A stretch of 64,000 nucleotides of DNA, from positions 109,154,442 to 109,218,441 of the forward strand of contig CM076846.1 of the NCBI GenBank assembly GCA_039519185.1, read 5' to 3'. How positions within the stretch are numbered: the stretch's first letter is position 1; every line of letters begins with the position of its first letter. This DNA is from Astragalus membranaceus (taxonomy: Eukaryota > Streptophyta > Magnoliopsida > Fabales > Fabaceae). The translations under genes and the position numbers were made by a program. Shown here in pieces: positions 32,551 through 44,290 of the stretch. The notes below the pieces were generated by a model, which searched no databases, was not told the origin of the DNA, and saw only the letters and a list, made by a program, of their open reading frames with translations.

Positions 32551-34870
32551 TCATAACACTCCCCATATAGGATGTCTTTTGAGGATATGCATCATTAAAA
32601 CCTTACTAGAAAAAACTCAGTGGGATAAAAATCTAGTGAAGAAAAAAGAGTACAATATCCTTTAAGTGGGAACTGCCTTGTTAAAATCTTTCCAGGAAAA
32701 CCCAGTGGAACAAAACCATGGTAAAGGAAAAAAGAGTCCAGTTTTTCTCCCCATGTTTGAAGCTTCACTTAAGAATATGAATTTCAACATCTGGAGTTTT
32801 TCATTGCGTGAATATGGAGCAATCTACTCCGCTTTGTCACTTGTGATATATCCTATTTTAATGGAGCTTTGTGATCAATATTATCTTCAGAGCATCTTCC
32901 TTGACTTGTTGGCATTTGAGCATGAAATGAAGAAGCAAGAACCATAGATTGTTTTATAGATCAAAAAGATATTTTAATGTCACCACATGTAGATAATAGC
33001 TGACTTGCAATCTGACTTGATTTAGATCAGATAAATGTTTTGTATCTGCTTGGTTAATTTGTGTAATATACATAAAATGATTTATTCATTACAATAGTCA
33101 AACATAAAATATGCATCTTACCCTTTTTTCTTCTGTTGCATTTTAGTTTGATATGAACAATATTACTACTAATTATCACATGATATTATCATGTCAAGCA
33201 ACATAGCATTTAGTAATATGCATTTATGCTTTTATAGTCTTCCTGACCGAGATATTTGTTATTTGCTTGCCACACAACACATGTACCCAATATAAAAAAT
33301 ATAGCATGAATCAATTAAGAACTAGTTCTTTATAACTTTTTAAACAAAAATTTAACTAGCTAATTGTTGAGTCTCCAGATCCAGACGAGACTTTGTATTT
33401 CATAAGATTTTGTATGAAGATATTTCTTTATATCTTGAATCCTTCTGGGATTTTTCATGTAGAGACCAATCACATGTTCAACGTCAAAATCAATCATATA
33501 TAATTGGGATTCATCATATAGAACTCTTTCTTGGAGCAATCTATAATTTTTGAAAGCTCTTCAGAAGTTTCAATAATAATAAACTATAGCAAATGCATAT
33601 ATTGGTCTTTTCATAAAACTATATGGACAAATGATGTCATTTTTTTATCCCTCCTTTAGAATATGAATTGAGGCGATTATAACACATGTTAAAATTATAT
33701 TATCTCATGGAGGGACGAATTCAATTTGAGTAATTATCTCGAGAATCCAGAAAGTGTGTCTCAGAATATTAAGTCCTTCAGGGATTTTCATATAATTACG
33801 ACTATCAAATGAGTCATACATATAAGTGGTAACAATATTCATCATGTGCAAATTGAGATCTTCATGTGCTACAAGGCTAATTAAGTACCGCAAAGTGTTT
33901 GCATCCACTACAGGTGAATACGTCTCATAAAAATCAATTTTAGGTCTTTGCAGAAATCCTTGAGCAACAAGTCAAGCTTTCTATTTCACAATTTCACCCT
34001 TCTCATTCTCTTTTTGCACAAAAACTCATTTGTATCCAATTGGTTTCACACCTTCAGGTGTTTGGACTACAAAGTCCAAAAACTTTTTGCTTGTAAATCG
34101 ATTAATTCTGCTTTAATTTCATCTTTCAATTTTGGCCATTTCTCACTTTGTCTATAATATTTAATAGATTTTGGTTCATGATCCTTACAATCATTTATCA
34201 CATAATTATACGTAAAAACATTTTCAACGTTGACTTCGTTTCAGTTCCATCGTATTTCATTCTTGACATAATTCATTGAGATCTCTTTGATTTTATAATT
34301 TGTCAGTTACCTGATCAGTTCTTCTGGAACTAAAATGTCAATTATGTCTGACGACTCTTTTAGAGTTTCTATATCCTCGCTTGTATTAGCTTTCTTTTTA
34401 GCTCCTTTTCTTGTTCAAGAATTTTTATCTATGGAACCGATTGGTCTACCACGCTTCACGCGTAGGTGAGACTCATTTGCGATATTATACTGTCCAACAG
34501 GGACATCCATTTTATTGGAGCATTAGCAGCTGATATAAATGATTTGGTCACACCTTTGCAAATGAATTATCTTTTGAACTTCTAGTTCACATTGATTAGT
34601 TCGAGGATCAAGATGAGACAATGATAATTCATTCCAACTGATCTCTTTTCAGCTGCTTATTCCCTCCCCCCTAATGTTGGGAAATTTAATTCATCTAATG
34701 ATAATCATTAGCTGGACTATAAACAAGTCTCCAATTGTTTGCTCAAGGTACTTTCTTATACATGAAGATTTATAAACAAAATAAATTCCCAAAATTCTTT
34801 GAGGACCCATCATAGTGCATTATGAGTGAAGAAATTGGAGCATACACTGCACTCCAAAAAAAATTCTAAC
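32486..34870 (-). pseudogene. Ty1/copia relic: 3' LTR end, PPT and decayed pol
   Basis: LTR remainder 32486-32558 ends TTCATAACA and is followed by a minus-strand purine tract (TATGGGGAG). Minus-strand copia RT is recognisable at 33908-33705 (DANTLRYLISLVAHEDLNLHMM; YMKIPEGLNI). The block encoding PIGYKW-type RT lies near 34060-33990 and a KRGRPIGS-type linker near 34470-34430. Many stops and frameshifts. Gag, protease and most of integrase are missing, so the element is truncated near 34870. Confidence 0.7.
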
Positions 34871-35004
34871 ATATAACAATATAGATATAGATGTTAATAA
34901 ATTTTATAATTTAAATTGCATTTTTATTGTAAGCTCCTCAATATTTATTACATTAAATAAATTAAAAATGAATACTATAAAAATGCATTTTAAATTATCC
35001 TCAA

Positions 35005-35165
35005 ATGGATCATGGGTTCGAATTCAGCTTTGCGCATGCAGCAGTGTTAAATCTCTTGAGGGAGAGCTTTGCCGGCCATTGTGGTCTTACCCGGCTCGAG
35101 GGACTAGTCTCTTCTCTGCAGCTGCGCGCAGAGGATACCTGGTTTATACCAAAAATAAATAAAAA
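35005..35165 (+). mobile_element. tRNA-derived SINE, copy 1
   Basis: Contains a polymerase III B box (GGTTCGAATTC near 35014-35024) and a body shared with 62102-62255: GTGTTAAATCT, TTTGCCGGCCATTGT, CGGCTCGAGGGACTAGTCTC, then TTTATACCAAAAATAAATAAA. The A box is missing or 5'-truncated. The A-rich end fits a retroposon. Confidence 0.6.
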
Positions 35166-35234
35166 TTAAAATAATTAAAAAAACATCATTAATGTTAAGT
35201 AATCCATTAGTTGACACTTGGAATAGCACTTATG

Positions 35235-35310
35235 ATTGCCGCCTATTGTGGTCTTACCCGACTTGAGGGATTAGTCTCTTCTCTGTAGTTGCGCACACCA
35301 TTGTCAATTG
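35235..35310 (+). mobile_element. SINE fragment, copy 2
   Basis: Shares ATTGTGGTCTTACCCG and GGGATTAGTCTCTTCTCTG with the neighbouring SINE, including the TGCGCAC motif. Truncated at both ends. Confidence 0.5.
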
Positions 35311-35367
35311 ACACTACGACTGGACAACTTGGCCGGACAGACCGAACTTTTGCTTTGATACCACTAA

Positions 35368-36416
35368 TGTAACACCCATTTTCTACCCGATAATTATTTA
35401 ATAAAATCAGAGTTACAAAAAAATTATTTCATACTTCAAAAAGAGATGTCACACATTCATCGATAACCAAAAATTCATATACGGTACATAACACTTTATC
35501 AAAAAGGGACTAAACATGTGTGACTATGTATACTTGCATATAATAAACCACACCAACAGGCACCGAACGCAACACGACCAAACATGGCGCCCAGGCACAT
35601 GGCGCCGTTTTCTGCAACAAGAACAGCAACAACATTTGGCGCCCATGGCGCCCTAGGGACCCAAAATTTCAAAATTTCACCATGTTAAATCACCAATTCG
35701 ATTTAGTCACCAATTTAGTTCACCAATTCTTAAACCCCAATGTCAATTATCATGAATTGTCAATCACAACTCCAAACAACATTTATTCAAACACTTAGCA
35801 TGCAATTCGTGATAACAACAATGAACACCAATTTTTCTAGAGTTACAACAATCACCAACAAGCCAATATTTCAATTAACATAATCATGATATAACTATCA
35901 TCAAATCAACATCAAAATCAAACACTAGGCATCATAGGACCTATTCCCACATAACCCCATCATAAAACCCTATTATAAGGAAGAACCCCACCCCCACCTT
36001 ATAGTAGGAGAGCACTAATCCTCTTGATCAAGTCACCAACAATAACCTCAGCAACACAGCTCCTTTCTTCTCCTTGAACTCGCGAAATCCTCCCCTTCCT
36101 CTCTCTTGGATGTGCGCCAAATCCTCTTCTCCTCTTCTCTCTTCTATTTCGCGACTCCTCTCTCTCTTTTCTCAAGCAAAATCGCAAATGAGCCAAAACC
36201 CTAGCCTAGGCGCTTCACCTATGCGCCTAGCTAGTGGGCTCTTGGATCACGGGCTTTCCTCCAGCTTAAGCCCGATCACTAACACCATCTCCTAATATCC
36301 AATTATACACCTCTTAATCAAATGCTAATATAATTACACCAAATGAAATAAATAAATAAATAAACGGATACCTAAATATTTAATTAAATAATTTAATTAA
36401 ATATTTGGGCGTCACA
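35368..36416 (-). mobile_element. Orphan LTR with adjacent tRNA-iMet primer site
   Basis: 1,049 bp running from TGTAACACCC to GGGCGTCACA (plus strand), so it has TG...CA ends with a related inverted TGTRACRCCC. On the minus strand, TGGTATCAAAGC follows four bases after its end (35363-35352). This is the initiator-methionine tRNA primer site of many plant LTR elements, so this is a 5' LTR on the minus strand. Only a few tens of bases of internal sequence remain. GGCGCC-rich clusters lie at 35588-35665. Flanks ACTAA and GGTCG do not match, so no target duplication. Confidence 0.65.

Positions 36417-37376
<960 letters not shown>

Positions 37377-37424
<48 letters not shown>
37377..37424. repeat. 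(TA)n microsatellite
   Basis: About 24 uninterrupted TA units. Confidence 0.97.
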
Positions 37425-37426
<2 letters not shown>

Positions 37427-37685
37427 AATAGTTTAGGGACTATTTATTATATTTTTATAATTTAGGGACTAAATTGAAGAGAGGGCGATAGTTGAGGGAC
37501 CAACTTAAGGATTTACTCAAATGAATATCAATTGAGTGTAAACTGAAAATGATTAAGATAGTTGGGGCTTGGGGATTCAGAAAACAACACCAAAATAATT
37601 ATAGGGGAAGAAGGGATGGGTAAGGGACAAGGTGAAAATGGAAGTATTTTTGGAAGTGTATATGATCTAAAAACAATATGCATGT
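37425..37685. other. Non-coding stretch with TTAGGGAC repeats
   Basis: TTTAGGGACTA recurs at about 37431, 37461 and (as TTGAGGGACC) 37491, with roughly 30-bp spacing. No gene. Confidence 0.4.
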
Positions 37686-38047
37686 TGTTCTGAGGTCGAA
37701 CCTGGTGAATGCCGGATAAGTAGGTCGGCTCTCTCGTGTTCACAATGTCCCTTGCGTTGAGTCAGCGAAGGGGGTGGTACATGCACACACTCCGACGCCC
37801 AAGTTAGTTCAGAGATAATAAGTTCCAAGTAGAGAGAGAATGTGTACCTACTATAATAAATGCGAGCCTATTTATAGATGTCAATGTGTGTCAGGTACGC
37901 TGACGCGCGTGTAGATCAGGTCTGATTTGGACCATTAATTCCCGATGTGAGATCATTGTCATTCCGTGCTAGAGTGCATGGATCACCCGTTGTAATGGGC
38001 CTACGGTCAGTCCAAATTCGGACTGGGGTGCAATCCAGTCCGGAACA
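37686..38047 (-). repeat. 3' LTR of second Tat element
   Basis: Minus-strand unit of 362 bp starting TGTTCCGGAC (at 38047) and ending CCTCAGAACA (at 37686), similar in size to the other Tat LTR (344 bp). A minus-strand TATA box (CTATAAATAG) lies at about 37866-37878. The preceding tract is C20 on the plus strand. Confidence 0.7.
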
Positions 38048-38051
38048 GTTG

Positions 38052-38071
38052 CCCCCCCCCCCCCCCCCCCC
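38052..38071 (-). other. C20 run, PPT of second Tat element
   Basis: Twenty consecutive C (G on the coding strand) four bases from the LTR start, in PPT position. An expanded homopolymer of a G-rich PPT is the likely origin. Confidence 0.6.
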
Positions 38072-38742
38072 AAGTCAAGGTCACTTTAGGAAGAAATGGC
38101 CTCGGCTTGAATCTGCTGATCTAGACCGAGTTCATTGATGCCTAATGACTGGAAGTCAGCGAAACCAACCCACACCTGGTCTCGCTAGATCAAGAAATCA
38201 CGCCTTGTGATTCCTAGTTTTTGATTCGGCTGAGGCGTGCGTCGGTCAAATGAAGTGCCCCTTAACCGTTATTAGGCAGGCACTGCAAGCAGGCCATATT
38301 TTCTTGGCATAAAGTATCTCGGCCTCAGCGTCTTGAGGAAAAAAGTTATTTGAGTTTGTTTTCCCAGGGCATGTCAAGGTCTATACGACGAAGTCAGCAA
38401 GTAGAGGGGAGCCCCTCTCATTTAACACTCTGCAAATTTTCCCGAGCGTTTTGTCTCTGCCCTTGAGAAGTTCTGCTCCAACATTTTTAGTTTTCCAGGG
38501 AGAAATCCAACAACATCTTCATGAATCTACGAGTTCATTTTCTGAGGTACGAGTGATTTTTCTTTTCAGCAGAGCTATATTTTTCTTTTTATTTTCATCT
38601 TCCTCGGATGAAAATCTCTCCTTCCCTGGTCATTAAACATCCCTTAGGAGGAAGGGGAGTCTGTCGGGTCTGGGGTTGACTTTTTCACCCCAGTTTAACC
38701 TTGTGAGACTTCCTGACATCGAACTCCCTCCTTGTAGATAAA
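38072..38742 (+). other. Leader and 5' intron of the second antisense gene
   Basis: Non-coding. TTTTCTGAG|GTACGAG near 38545 is a good donor and CTCCTTGTAG near 38738 a good acceptor, mirroring the leader-intron arrangement in the other Tat element. Confidence 0.4.
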
Positions 38743-40851
38743 TGGGGAGGACCAAATAGCCTGCTCACATCCCGCAATACCGAAAGTCGGCCCTACGGGA
38801 GTACCGAGATGGCGCGACGACCTCAGATGATGAAGGCAACTCAACCAGTGATCATGTGGACTACGAGAACTTTGAAGACTCGATTGGCCTGAGCGAGGGC
38901 AATTCTGATGAAGAAATGGGCGAGCAAGAATATTCTGTGGGCGTTGAAAATGATAGCCCCGCCGAGGAAGATGTGAGGTCGTTTGTTGGAAGCGACGACT
39001 TGGAGGTCCAAGACATTGTGGCTGTTTGAGGTCGCGCAGAATGTTGATCCAACATAAAACATTGAGCCTCAAGGAGAAGGTGATGAGGGCGACAGATCTT
39101 CATATGAGTGGGTGCCACGCGATGTCACAGGTCGTAGTAGCATTCCCCCCCCCCCCCTCCCAATGGTAGATACTTCTTACTGGCTTCGTGTAATAGGTGG
39201 AGAATGTCGAGAGTGGCAGGTGGAAGGGCTTTTGCCCGACGTGTTGGTGTGCCATTGGATGAGTATCAGACTAATGTGCTTCGTGTACTCGATTATTTTC
39301 ACTAAGTTCGAGCAACAGGTACTTAGGATTCTGCGAGCGTCCCCTTCCCAATTGCATCCCAATGGGTGGGCCTTTGTTAGGGCAATTGATATTGTAATGG
39401 AGACCTTTGGTAGGACCTGCTTAGAAAACTTGTTCTTCGTTCTCTTTAACGTGGTACGGAACCCGAAAATCGACAAAGGGGTATCACGGCAGAAGTAGGT
39501 TAACCTCAGGGGCGATAGAAAATACAAGTTGTTCCGCCCCTACTCCGACTATGCCAAGGAATTCAAGGAGAGCTTTTTCTATGTCCTTCCAATCAACCGA
39601 GCTGCGAAGGAGAAGGTGGTGTTCTATGATGAGTCTGGTTGGGTAGCTGAAACCAAGTTCCCTTTTCAAATGGACCTCAGATCACTTTTTCTTCCTGTCG
39701 GGAAGCTCTTAATAAACACGAGGGGCCTAGTTCGGGCAAAGTCCGGCGCAAAAGGAGTCGCAACTTGGAGCGAAAGATGCTTGGACCATGGAGTTACTTT
39801 GAGATTGGACTTCTCGCATTGTCGAGAAGCCCTTAATAAACACGAGGGGCCTAGTTCGGGAAAAGACCGGTGCCGAGCTCCAGGCCGTCTTTGGTATGTC
39901 GTCTTTAATGCATAGTTATTTCTCATAGTTTGTTTCTTTAGAACTGCAGCTCACTCTTTTTCTTCTTCTTTGTTAGGAGCAATTACATAATTCAGTGTAA
40001 TGCAACAATTGAAGGCTATGGCCAATTCCAATGACGACGTCCCCGCCATTGACTTAGGAGGAGCTCCCCATCAGGTAGCACCTGAGACCCCGACGGGTAA
40101 TTTCGAGTCAAGTGTTAGGGTCAACCCCACCCCGGTTCTTCGACGGGTGGATCACTCAAGTGGACATGTCAGCCAGGGAGGTAAGCGATTGCCTAAATAC
40201 CGGCAGAAGCCTTCGGCCCAAAAGAAAGACAAGCATATGAAGGATAAGGGAAAGGACATGTGGTATGACCTCTCTAAGGTCACGCTTACCGACTTCGGGG
40301 ATACTGACTTAGAGGAGTTTTATCGAGATCCCTTCTCCCAAATGAGCAAGGTTGCAGACTTCAGCTCCCGACTTCTGAGACATCACGAGGCCAACGTCGA
40401 GCTGCGGAGGGAAGGTAAGAACCATTACGATTATATGGATTGGCTGGAAAGCGAGTTGGAAGAAAGGCATGGAAAACTTGACATGCTCCGTAGTTATTCT
40501 TGTAGATTTGCAGCAAATGCGGGATCAAGCTGTAAAAAAATGAAGTCGATGCAAGACACCTTAAAGTCGACCGAGGATGCCGGGAAAAAGGCCGAGGCGG
40601 CTCTGAAGCATGCTAACCAGGCCAAAGCTGATGCAGTGAAGGCGAAGGAGAAGGCCGAGAAAAAGGCCAACGAAAGAGAAACCGCCAAGTCTTCTCTTCA
40701 AAGTCGGGTCAAGGAATTGGAGTCCGCCCAAGACCGAGTTAAGGAGTTAGAATCAAAGGTCGCTACGCCTGAGAAAAAGAGGGATAAGGTTGTTGCCAAG
40801 AGGAAGGAGATTTCCAAAGTTTCCATGGGTGTCGCCGAGACCGCCTTCTAG
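38743..40851 (+). pseudogene. Antisense gene of the second Tat element (PF04195-like), degenerate
   Basis: Starts MGRTK at 38743 with an immediate stop. An acidic Asp/Glu/Ser segment follows (to about 39000), then the PF04195-like core (ILRASPSQLHPNGWAFVRAID, 39330-39395; FRPYSDYAKEFKESFFYVLP, 39534-39593). An intron-like gap lies near 39890-39975. The last part, 40000-40851, is a Lys/Glu/Ala-rich coiled coil. Several stops and frameshifts. Its order of parts equals that of the gene at 29046-31434. Confidence 0.72.
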
Positions 40852-41696
40852 AATGCCATTAACCAAGTGCTAACCATGAATCTCGGTATTGAGAGATCAT
40901 CACTAATCTTCTCAACAACTATTATGTGGTGCACGATGGCAAATCATTTCGGTGTTCGGGTTGTACCATAGGATTTAGGGTTTCCTTTCCTTTTGTAACT
41001 ATTTTTTAATTGCCACATCGGTTCAGTCCGGGGTTGTTAAATTGTACTTGTGGTTCCGGCCGACTTTGGTGTTTTAATGTTTACTCTGCTTTAAACCAAT
41101 TTATTTATTCTCATGCTTATCTGATAATTGCGATGCACTTTGATAAAAAAAAATCGCCTAAGTTAAGATGAGCGAGATAATCCGTCCTCCTTTGGCTCAG
41201 TTTACCGATTTCTCGGCTCGGACCTAACTCGTTCCAAAGAGGATGTGACTATTTTTTGAAGTCGTGCGGCTTTCGCTTTGGTATTTAGGATATTTCACAA
41301 ATGATTGTAACGTCGATCTCATGCCGAGCTTTTCACCAAAAAGCTTATATTCTAGTATGTTCTGGAACCTTCGAAACCGACATCAAGGTACACATGGACG
41401 TCGACTTTGATTGCGATGGATTTTTCCTGCACTAAAGTGTTTGTGAAGACCGACGTTTTGACGCAATCACTTTGGTGGAGTCTGCTGGTGATTTACCAGC
41501 AAGCTTAAGGCAAAAGACAATTTAAAGAGTCATGAAGTCGATCCATCGTTAGAACTGTTTTACTCATAATGTTCAAGACGCTCGGATTACATGTCCTAAC
41601 TAAAGTATTTATTATACTTTGTAGCGTTCCAAGTTTTTGGAATCGGGCCCTTGCTCAGTGTTTCGAGCTTATCGGTGCTATTTCCGGTTTTGGCGA
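40852..41696. other. Non-coding region of the second Tat element
   Basis: Region between integrase and antisense gene. No ORF is recognised; no clear tandem array like that of the other Tat copy. Confidence 0.45.
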
Positions 41697-42540
41697 TTAC
41701 TCTGTAAGGGCCTTACTAGTTTGGGGCCAAATCTCCTGAGACGCATTCTTATGCGTGACGTCGGCACACCGAAGTACAAGATCACCGACTTTGAAGACAT
41801 GCAGGACGATTTTCTGGTTGAAGCGCATCGTCATCTTTCGTTTGATCACGGTCTCATTGAAGGTGGCCTGATCTCGGACTTCGTCCACTAGGTCGACTTC
41901 CTCGCGAATGGTCTGCTCATTCTCACCTGAATTCTTTGGATGGGCGATTCTCCATGTTAATTCACTGACTTTTACTAGAATCGCTGCCTCGGTGCCATAA
42001 GTAAGTCGGAATAGGGTTTCCCTTGTTGAAGAGTGTGGAGTAGTGTGGTAAGGCCATAGCACATGAGGTAACTAGTCAACCCAGATCCCTTTAGCTGCGT
42101 CTAAGCGGCATTTCAAACCTCGGAGAATGACCCGGTTTTCGGCCTCAGTCTGTCCATTAGTTTGTGAGGGTTCTACCGACGTAAACATGTGACTAATGAA
42201 CATGTCGGTCATGAGCCTGCGAAAGTTCTTGTCAAAAAACTACGTGTCATTGTCGGTAACCACTACCTCAGGAATCCTAAATCAGACCATCACGCTCTTT
42301 TTGAAGAAATTCATCCCACTTTGTGAAGTTATCCACAGCCACAGTCAGATATTTGACCTGACCCAATGCAGTTGGGAAAGAGCTGGGGATGGCAATCCCC
42401 CACCATCTGAATGGCCAAGGGGCTGCTAACAAAGTCGGCTCGGAAGGCGGCGGTGTGTGGATGTCGGCATGTCCCTGACACATGTCGAATTTCTTGACGA
42501 AATTTCTGACGTCCTTGGTCATCGTGGGCCAGTAGTACCC
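41697..42540 (-). pseudogene. Integrase remnant of second Tat element
   Basis: Fragments in different frames: zinc-domain end and core start (NFVKKFDMCQGHADIHTPPP; PWPFRWWGIAI; VAVDNFTKW) at 42522-42277 and the C-terminal part (YHTTPHSSTRETLFRLTYGTEA) at 42062-41697. The TDNGTQF region is frameshifted and eroded. Confidence 0.8.
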
Positions 42541-43509
42541 CGCCCTGAGGGCCTTCTTTACAAGAGCTCAGCCACCGAGGTGTTGTCCACAGATTCCTTC
42601 ATGATTCTAGGGCAAAACGTAATCGCTCTCGTCACCTTCGAGACACTTTATTAACAGCATGGGGAAACCCTTGCGGTATTGCGTTTCTTAAACGACGGAA
42701 TAGGAGGATGCTCGGTTTCTAACTAGGGTTGCTTCCTTTCGGTCGGCCAGATCTTCTCCAAATTTGATGTACTAAGGATTGGGAGGATGTAGCTCGGCCC
42801 GGCACTAACAGCACACATTGCGCTGATGGACCGGGCCACGAGGGATCCACTTGGCCTGGATAATGTTTCCTAATTGACGCTTCAGAGATTCCCTGGGGCC
42901 TTTGTGCTAGCTAGTTTAGGCAGGAAGTCGGCCCTAGCATTCTTGCCACGGAGGATGTGTCTAACTTCGGCGTGGAGGAAGAGCTTCAGCAGCTCCCTTA
43001 CTCTGGCTAGGTACCTTTGCAAGACGATGTCCTTCACATCATATTCTTCTTTGATCTGAGAAACGAATAGAAGTGAATCTACCAATAGTTTAATCCTGGC
43101 AGCATTGAAGTCTTTTGCCAATTGCAAGTCGGCAATGCAAGGTTCATATTCTGCCTAATTGTTGGAGGTCGCGAACGAAAAAGTGAGGGACACTTCGACC
43201 ACCTCCTTCTTTGTTCTCGAGACTCAGCCCGGCTCCAATGCCTTTACTTTTAGATGAGCCATCGACATGTAGTTTCCATATCGGGGCAGATCATTCGGCT
43301 TGAGCAGTCGGGGTCATTTTTGCCACGAAGTCGGCTAACACTTGAGCTTTCAAAGCCGTCGTTGATTCATATTTGATCCCGAACTCGGAAAGCTCAACAG
43401 TCCACTTGATATTCGTCCTGCCAAGTCGGGTCGATGTAAAATTTGTCGGATTGGTTGATCCGTCCTCACGACCACTTGATGAGTGAAAAAGTAGGGTCCT
43501 AACCTTCAT
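42541..43509 (-). pseudogene. RNase H remnant of second Tat element
   Basis: Pieces of the connection and RNase H (VELSEFGIKYESTTALKAQVLADF at about 43440-43330; archaeal-type RNase H at 43127-42882). Interrupted by stops and indels. Confidence 0.75.
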
Positions 43510-43657
43510 GGTGCAAGTACCAATGTCAAGGCAACCTTCACAGCCTTTTGGTACCTCAGCTCGGGGCCCTAGAGTGCCTTGCTGACAAAATACACGGATC
43601 TTTGGCCGTCTTCGGTCTCTCGAATTACGAAGGCGTTCAGAGACTCTTCTGCCACGA

Positions 43658-44083
43658 CTAGATACAAGTAGAGTGTCTCTCCTTTTCTGGCTTAGTTAGG
43701 ACAGGAGGTTCGGACAACGTGGTTTTGAGTTGAGCCAGGGCTTGCTCGCACTCATCTGTCCACTCAAATTCCACGTCCTCCTTTAGTAATTTGAAGAAGG
43801 GGAGATACCAGTTCGCCTCCTTTGAAACGAACCTGGACAAAGTTGCGATCATGCTGGTGAGTTTATGTATTTCCTTCTTGGTGGTAGGCGGTCGCAACTT
43901 GATTACCGCCTTGCACTTGTCCGGGTTGACTTCAATTCCACGCTCGATCATATAGAAACCGAGGAATTTGCCAGTTCGAACTCCATAAGTGCACTTTTCA
44001 GGGTTAAGTCTCATGTTGTGTTTCCGCACTTCAGCAAACACCTCGATCAAATCGGCGACATGGTCTATGTAACACACTAACAC
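43658..44083 (-). pseudogene. Reverse transcriptase remnant of second Tat element
   Basis: RT region just after the catalytic box: HNMRLNPEKCTYGVRTGKFL and PDKCKAVIKLRPPTTKKE, then LPFFKLLKEDVEFEWTDE. The YxDD segment itself lies at or beyond the truncation point. Confidence 0.85.
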
Positions 44084-44139
44084 CCCATTTTATTTATTAA
44101 AAATATGTGCTTATATTGGTAATTTTGGAAGTATTTTTT

Positions 44140-44290
44140 ATAATTGGGGGAGGGGGAAATTTCATTAATGAAAGTGACACTAATGACCATTTTACAACTG
44201 TCCCCGAGGAGATTTGAACTCGACACATTGAGGAAACAATGCTAAGCTCTTACCACTGAGCAGCACCTCAAGTGTTAATTTTGGGAGTAT
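44140..44290 (-). mobile_element. tRNA-derived SINE-like element
   Basis: On the minus strand GCTGCTCAGTGGTAAGAGC (A-box-like, near 44268-44250) and GTCGAGTTCAAATCTC (B-box-like, near 44225-44209) have polymerase III promoter spacing, followed by a non-tRNA body. Too divergent from a functional tRNA. Confidence 0.5.

Larger units (their letters stand above)
37686..44083 (-). mobile_element. Second Tat-type gypsy element, 5'-truncated and decayed
   Basis: Minus-strand RT, RNase H and integrase remnants (44083-41697) are followed by a plus-strand antisense gene (38743-40851) and a 3' LTR at 37686-38047. The gene order matches the outer Tat element in mirror image. The 5' LTR, gag, protease and N-terminal RT are absent; the element stops at 44083, where unrelated sequence begins. 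Confidence 0.78.

Noticed and set aside
32273..32665. 130-codon frame with poly-Asn
   Set aside because: It is LTR sequence running into the AAT microsatellite; the same start occurs in the 5' LTR.
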